In this document: piece after piece, positions 32,194 through 37,992 of the stretch
Position numbering within the stretch: position 1 is the first letter of the stretch
How the letters are laid out: every line of letters begins with the position of its first letter
Source of the DNA: Euprymna scolopes
Lineage: Eukaryota; Mollusca; Cephalopoda; Sepiida; Sepiolidae
Length of the DNA: 37,992 nt
Reading direction: 5' to 3'
Assembly: GCA_024364805.1 (NCBI GenBank)
Contig: CM044500.1
Location: 80,268,413-80,306,404, forward strand
Position numbers and translations under genes: made by a program
The notes under the pieces: generated by a model
Database searches by the model: none
Seen by the model: the letters and a program-made list of their open reading frames with translations, nothing else
What the model was told of the DNA's origin: nothing

Positions 32194-32290
32194 GCAGGGT
32201 TACCCGACGTTTCTCGGGATTGAATATTTAACACTCCTATATTTTTATTGTCATCGAAATTCGTGTAATCGCCCAGGAGGAAGCTTCACG
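32191..32290 (-). mobile_element. Helitron-like 3' terminus on the minus strand
   Basis: On the minus strand CCCGA-GAAACG-TCGGG (32218-32203) forms a five-pair hairpin, followed by TAACCCTG and CTAA at 32194-32191, matching CTRR. The next base is C and not T because a TG/CA microsatellite abuts it. The element body and 5' end to the right are not recognised, so the right boundary given is nominal. Confidence 0.5.
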
Positions 32291-32741
32291 TGCCTCCACG
32301 CTGTAACTTAGTTCAAAATATATGTTATTCTACATTGTACTCTAGAGAACCTACTGTTTCTTTTTTTAAATTATTTTATATAAACTTCTTTGCAGTTGAC
32401 GAAAAATAACATAGGGAAATTTACGTGCAGACCACTTCATGCAAAAAAAGAAAAAACATGCTATCAACTTACCCACAGTAGAATTTTCATTACTCATTGT
32501 TCTATCATTGTTGCTAAGCGACAACATGGAAGAAATGGCTTTACCAATGATAGATAAATGACGATAGCGGTTTTGATTATCGATTATCAGTAATTATAGA
32601 GGGTATTCTGAAATAAAACTTAACTTATATCACTCCCATACATGCAGTAAAGTTCTGTACATTTTAAAGAAAATCTCTTCAGCTGTTTCGAAGTCTATAC
32701 TCACACACATACACACAGACAAAGTTGCATTTATATGATTG

Positions 32742-32742
<1 letters not shown>
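32291..32742. other. Gene-free AT-rich stretch
   Basis: TCTATCATTG at 32502 pairs with CAATGATAGA near 32547 around GTTGCTAAGCGACAAC, itself partly palindromic and loosely like an RFX X-box. No gene recognised. Confidence 0.4.
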
Positions 32743-32834
<92 letters not shown>

Positions 32835-32856
32835 AGAGAGAGAGAAAGAGAGAGTA
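32743..32856 (+). repeat. (AT)n(GT)n(AG)n compound microsatellite
   Basis: About nine AT, 35 GT and then an imperfect AG run. Minus-strand His/Thr frames across it are artefacts. Confidence 0.97.
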
Positions 32857-33684
32857 AGAGAAATAATAGAACACTTCTGCATAAGAAGGGCCACAATGAC
32901 GTTTAAAAATAGATTCTATGGACATAGACTTTCAATAAATAATAAGGCGTACGAAAAGGGCACTTCATTATCGTTGCATTACTGAGAAATAATAAATGAA
33001 AATAAAACACCTTACGTCGAATAGAACTTACTAAAACAAAGATAAAACCTATCCTTCATTAAATTCGTCGTGTTTCTTATATTTGACAGAAAAAACTTGA
33101 TATAATTAGATATTAAGATCAGGAATATCTATTTAATATTAAACTAGAATCAGTGATAAGTTATAAACACTTTAAATGCTCTAAATAAATTATGAAAAAG
33201 AAAAAGATATATAATCCATTTAACAGAAACAAAATTAAATCCTTGAATTCTATTCCTTCCCATATCTCCCATTTATAAAATAGGGGTATGATACATGTGT
33301 TGTATCGATACGGTTTAAATTAATAGTTGAATTAACTTCTACACAAAATGGCGTTAACCCGTGTAAACACATTAATTGAGGTAAAGTAGGAAATCCTTCT
33401 ACGCACATGATAGAATTATGTTAAACAATACTGGCGGACATTATATACCAGATCTTGTAACCAAAAGTTGGTTAAAAAGCAACATAATACTCAATAACAA
33501 GGAATGCAAATATATGTATAACATACTGCAAATAATAAACTATCTAAAAGTTGATGAATAAATGTTTTAGTTAACATACATAAATAGAAAAATGCAATGT
33601 ATATTTCTGATAATTAGGTAAGAAAAATAGTAATTAAGAATTAGTTGAATAGGTTTCATTAATATCTGTAATTGTATACTATTA
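32857..33684. other. Gene-free AT-rich stretch
   Basis: Nothing recognisable beyond very high AT content. Confidence 0.5.
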
Positions 33685-35751
33685 ATATACGTATATTTTA
33701 AAACATATATTCATTCTATATACGTATCTTTTTAAACATACTTTACACATATATTTATTCTAACATACATATATTTTTAAACATATATTAATTCTTATAT
33801 ACATATCTTTTTAAACATATTATTCTTATATAGATATATTTTTAAACATATTATTCTTATATACATATATTTTTAAGGGTATTTTATTCTTATATTCATA
33901 TATTTTTAAAAATATATTTATTCTTATATACATATACTTTTAAGGATATGTTTATTCTTATATACATATATTTTTAAGGATATTATTCTAATATACATAC
34001 ATTTTCAAACATATATTTTGTCTGATATACATATCTTTTTTAAAAATTGAATTCTTACATACATATATTTTTCAACATATATTTATTCTTATATACATAT
34101 CTTTTTAAACTTATATTTATTTCATATACATATATATTTTAAACATATATTTATTTTTATATATATATATATTTTAAACCTATATTTATTTTATATACAT
34201 ATATATTTTAAACATATATTTATTCTATATGCATATATTTTTCAAGATATACTTGTTCTCATATACATATCTTTTTAAACTTTTATTTATTTTATATACA
34301 TATATATTTAAAACATATATTTATTCTATATGAATATATTTTTCAACATATACTTGTTCTTATATACATATATTTTAAAACATATATTTATTCTTAGATA
34401 CATATATTTTTAAATATATACTTATTCTTATACACATGTATTTTTAAACATATTTTTATACGATATACTTATATTTTTAAACATATACTTATACTATATA
34501 CTTATATTTTTAAACATATATTTATTCTTATACACGTGTATTTTTAAACATATATTATTCCTATGTACATGTATTTTTAAACATATATTATTCTTATGTA
34601 CATGTATTTTTAAACATATATTATTCTTATATACATGTATTTTTAAACATATAATATTCTTATATACATGTATTTTTAAACATATATTATTTTTATATAC
34701 ATGTATTTTAAAACATATATTAATTCTTATATGCATATATTTTTAAACATATATTTATACTATATACTTATATTTTTAAACATATATTTATTCTTATATG
34801 CATATATTTTTTAAGATATATTTATTCTTATATACAAATATTTTTAAACAAATTTTTATTCTTATATACATATATTTTAAACATATATTTATTCTTATAT
34901 ACATATATTTTAAACACATATTTATTCTTATATACATATATTTTTAACCATATATTTATTCTTATATGCATATATTTTTAAACATATATTTATTCTTATA
35001 TACATATATTTTAAACACATATTTATTCTTATATACATATATTTTAAACATATATTTATTCTTATATGCATATATTTTTAAACATATATTTATTCTTATA
35101 TACATATATTTTTAAACATATATTTATTCTTATATACATATATTTCTAAACATATATTTATTCTCATATGCATATTTTTAAACATATATTTATTCTTACA
35201 TACATATATTTTTAAACACATATTTATTCTTATATACATATATTTTAAACATATATTTATTCTTATATGCATATATTTTTAAACATATATTTATTCTTAT
35301 ATACATATATTTTTAAACATATATTTATTCTCATATGAATATATTTTTAAACATATATTTATTCTCATATGCATATATTTTTAAACATATATTTATTCTT
35401 ATATACATATATTTTAAACATATATTTATACTATAGTATAAATATATTTTTTTAAACATATATTAATTCTTATATACATATATTTTAAACATATATTTAT
35501 TCTATATACTTATATTTTTTAACATATATTTATTCTTATATGCATATATTTTAAACGTGTATTTATTCTTATATACATAAGTTAAACATATATTTATTCT
35601 TATATACATATATTTTAAACATATATTTATTCTTATATGCATATATTTTTAAACATATATTTATTCTTATATACATATATTTTTAAACATATATTTATTC
35701 TTATATACATTATTTTTAACATATATTTAATCTTATATACATGTATTTTTG
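33685..35751 (+). repeat. AT-rich satellite, about 60 units of 34 bp
   Basis: The unit approximates ACATATATTTATTCTTATAT followed by ACATATATTTTTAA. Units at the left (33.7-34.4 kb) vary in sequence and length, while those at 34.85-35.70 kb are nearly identical, often alternating between TATGCATA and TATACATA variants. A subset at about 34500-34720 with ACATGTATTTTTAA is 33 bp long, so the minus strand stays open there with an 11-residue repeat containing NNICLKIHVYK. That frame is a by-product of the period. Confidence 0.97.
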
Positions 35752-35859
35752 TGAGACATTATGCTTCGATTATATAACATTACATTGTCCACAATACAGA
35801 GATATAAACACAACACACTGGGACATAATCTTTATCAAACGATAATAGTGATGTAATTA

Positions 35860-36038
35860 CTAGGTCTATAACAACGGCATATTCTTTTCATTGTTTTGAC
35901 TCTCGAGTATATATCTGACACGGATGCAATCAATCAACGGAAACGCAATTTACTCTACATAAAAACATATTAGATATCAGCGGATACACACTCGAGAGTC
36001 AAAATAATAAAAAGAATATGCTGTTGTCATAGCCCTAG
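35860..36038. mobile_element. 179-bp MITE with 49-bp inverted repeats
   Basis: Arms 35860-35908 and 35990-36038 pair with about seven mismatches. They begin CTAGGTCTATAACAACGGCA on the left and CTAGGGCTATGACAACAGCA on the right-hand complement, and both end in GACTCTCGAG. TA lies on both sides, a Tc1/mariner-type target duplication. No transposase coding. Confidence 0.8.
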
Positions 36039-36590
36039 TAATAACATATAAACACAATTGTATGTTAATGCTTGCAGGTGATGCGACCGTACACGTGCAC
36101 ATGTTTACACTCGCAATGGCTCATCAAATTAATTACTACTGAGAAATAACGACCCATATGCCAGCTATTAACGATAGTCAACTTATTCATATATAGATAC
36201 GGTTACCTGCATAAGGATTGAAATATGTGGCTTACAAGTATAAATACGCAATTGATAAGTACAGAAATTTGTATGCTGACAAAAACGCGTATACTTTTAT
36301 TGTATTTCTTTTTCTGGAATAATTAAAATACAAAGATATGAATATAACACATATAAAAAATATATACAAATAAATAAAAAATATTGGAAAAATATATATT
36401 GGAAAAAAGATATATAAATAAATAAACTGGCTATTTCATATTGATTATTGGCCTGTATTTATTAACATAATATTGATAGATGATTTTTTTTTACTTTTAA
36501 CTTATTTTAAAGCGTTTTATTTCTTTAAAAAGGATTGAGTATAACGGAACTCATACTGAAGAAAACAGGGTTATTAATTCGTTTATTCTT
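36039..36590. other. Gene-free AT-rich stretch
   Basis: No gene or named element recognised. Confidence 0.5.
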
Positions 36591-36601
36591 TGCCCCCCCC
36601 C

Positions 36602-36805
36602 TTACATACACACCTCCAAACACCCAGGCACGCCATCCTTTTTTATGGGGAGGGGTTTGTTTTTCCGATTTTTTAAAAGAAGTTTTACGTTCGTTGACTG
36701 TTTTTTTTTGGGGGGGATGATTTTTTAAGTTTTTTACCCCCCCCCCACACACACCACCCCTACACACACCCCAAACACCCGGGCAACGCCGGGTACATCC
36801 GCTAG
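36602..36805 (+). mobile_element. Helitron 3' end with duplicated terminal segment
   Basis: The right end reads CAAACACCCGGGCAACGCCG then GGTACATCCGCTAG and T: a six-pair hairpin ACCCGG/CCGGGT, spacer and CTAG. The same segment in damaged form, ACACACCTCCAAACACCCAG, occurs 163 bp to the left at 36606. Between them are runs of G and C. The 5' end is not recognised, so only the 3' part is delimited. Confidence 0.65.
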
Positions 36806-37955
36806 TGAAGTAAATAAAGGGTTCCATTCGAAATGTCCAAGTTCATAAGAAACATTCCCCGAGTTAGAGAAGATATACCTGAAGAAGGTCCGAGGTTACA
36901 TAAACCAAAACGCTGTGAAAATGACACTCAAGATGAGAACAATAGTCCAAAAAATTCAAATAATACGGCCAACCAATCCTCATCTCAAAAATTCAGAAAT
37001 GTGATATCTTATTATTGTGTTTTTCTGGGTTTATGCTTCTCACAATATAATAACCAAAAATACCATAAAAAATAATTCGAAATGAAAATTCTATCAAAGA
37101 AAGAAAGTAACACGTTCTGTATAAACATAGTCTGTACTTTCATCTAACAATTTACAAAATTTAAAACGTAACAAATAGAAATATCCTAAAAAATCAATTT
37201 AATTGGAAATTTTTATCCAAAAAAAAAATAACATTGTGTATTTCCATATTTTAGTCTCGTAACATAATGAAATGGTATTCTTATATATTTGTTTTGTTTT
37301 AAAATCAAGTGGCGACTTTGTATTGGCTTTGAATCATCGCATGTTCTGAAGGAAGCGAAAAGATGCAATAGATATTATTTTGATTCGTTTAAGCTACCAT
37401 ACTTGGCACTGTATTTAAGTTTGTTTCGTACGAGTCAAATATGTAAACGGTCTGTGCGTAAATATTAAGACTTCTCGTAGGTGTAGTGTACGCTAATGGG
37501 TAAGAATTATTTGTAAGTTTATCTAATTGTATATCGACATTAAAATAAAAAAAACGGTACGAAAAACATTGTTTTCATGTTATTTGTACGCGATATCGGC
37601 CATTTTGTTGAAAGCTCATGGTGTTCGTTTTTACACGCTATGCTATCCATAAAACTAAGTGTATGCAATCTTAATATGTAGTTTAATTGGTAGGTTCGGT
37701 TTGAGCTGTTATTGGAATAAACTGTGAAGAATCAGAGAGCGTTTGGTTAGTGAATGTATTGTGTACTTAATAGGTTTGTTTGGTTAGTTAGAATATATTT
37801 TGTATTTTATACCATATGTAGAAAGTAAAATAATATACTGGTTGCATGCGAAAAACATAACCTAATAATGAACGTAAATAGGTATGAAAGAGGGGGTGAT
37901 TTGCATCAAAGTAAAAGTCTACGCTAATTTCTAAGTTTAATTACATATTCAAGTT
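36806..37955. other. Gene-free stretch with one unassigned open frame
   Basis: An 80-codon plus-strand frame at 36833-37075 begins MSKFIRNIPRVRED and is rich in charged and polar residues without low-complexity repeats for its first 60 codons. I see no domain and no clear splice donor. The rest is AT-rich and empty. Confidence 0.3.
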
Positions 37956-37956
37956 G

Positions 37957-37992
37957 CGCTTGGCCTTCGGGACAAGATCAAAGTGTAGTATC
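37957..37992 (+). ncRNA. U2 snRNA-like 5' end, cut by window edge (likely pseudogene or snRNA-derived SINE)
   Basis: GCGCTTGGCCTTCGGGACAA then GATCAAAGTGTAGTATC follows the first 40 nt of U2 snRNA, including the GTAGTA branch-point recognition sequence and the AAAG form I recall for invertebrate U2. Compared with the usual GCTTCTCGGCCTTTTGGCTA it lacks three bases and differs in the first stem-loop. U2 pairs with the intron branch point in the spliceosome. The changed stem suggests a pseudogene or a SINE headed by U2. The remaining 150 nt would lie outside the window. Confidence 0.65.

Noticed and set aside
34494-34736. 80-codon frame with an 11-residue repeat
   Set aside because: The repeat follows from the 33-bp satellite period. 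No start context, domain or similar frame in the 34-bp part of the array.
33685-35751. CRISPR-like array
   Set aside because: Repeats are directly adjacent with no unique spacers, and the sequence is from an animal genome.

Overview
The window looks like intergenic or intronic DNA from a repeat-rich, AT-rich animal genome, and a cephalopod such as an octopus is the best guess. The reasons are dense AAT/ATT, TG/CA, TA and GATA simple repeats, many decayed copies of RLE-type LINEs, short Helitron-like elements ending in a GC-rich hairpin plus CTAG, and short mollusc-style inverted repeats. The organism assignment is inference from repeat character. I found no host protein-coding gene I can defend. 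Most open frames longer than 60 codons are translations of simple repeats or antisense shadows of LINE remnants.

Layout. 1-9.3 kb is a pile-up of at least nine truncated copies of RLE-type LINEs (R4/Dong-like: reverse transcriptase with YMDD, CCHC zinc finger, C-terminal PD-(D/E)XK-type nuclease). Nearly every copy is bounded by a (TAA)n or (TTA)n array, as expected for a family that inserts into TAA repeats. Only 2.2-3.9 kb is free of LINE sequence. 9.3-11.1 kb holds a Helitron-like 3' end and diverged tandem duplications. 11.1-12.2 kb holds another R4/Dong-like tail followed by part of a different, APE-type LINE, joined in a rearranged way. 12.2-17.0 kb is mostly featureless AT-rich DNA. 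17.08-17.2 kb is a 5S rRNA-derived sequence. 17.86-18.28 kb is the 5' part of a Helitron, with a second body copy at 20.65-20.98 kb. 18.7-19.06 kb is TG/TA simple sequence, followed by a MITE with perfect 134-bp arms.

Further right, 23.87-24.69 kb is a degenerate 37-bp minisatellite and 26.4 kb a long (GT)n tract. 27.2-31.2 kb contains small Helitron-like elements, one apparently complete on the minus strand (28814-29250) with tRNA-like box A and box B sequences inside. 30.3-30.87 kb is a GATA/GAA/TA block. 33.69-35.75 kb is an AT-rich satellite of about 60 units of 34 bp, followed by a 179-bp TA-flanked MITE. 36.6-36.8 kb ends in a well-formed Helitron 3' terminus. The last 36 bases match the 5' end of U2 snRNA and run off the window.

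The parts do not act together as a pathway. They record repeated mobile-element insertion, most clearly the reuse of TAA microsatellites as landing sites by two LINE lineages that lie in opposite orientation relative to the array.
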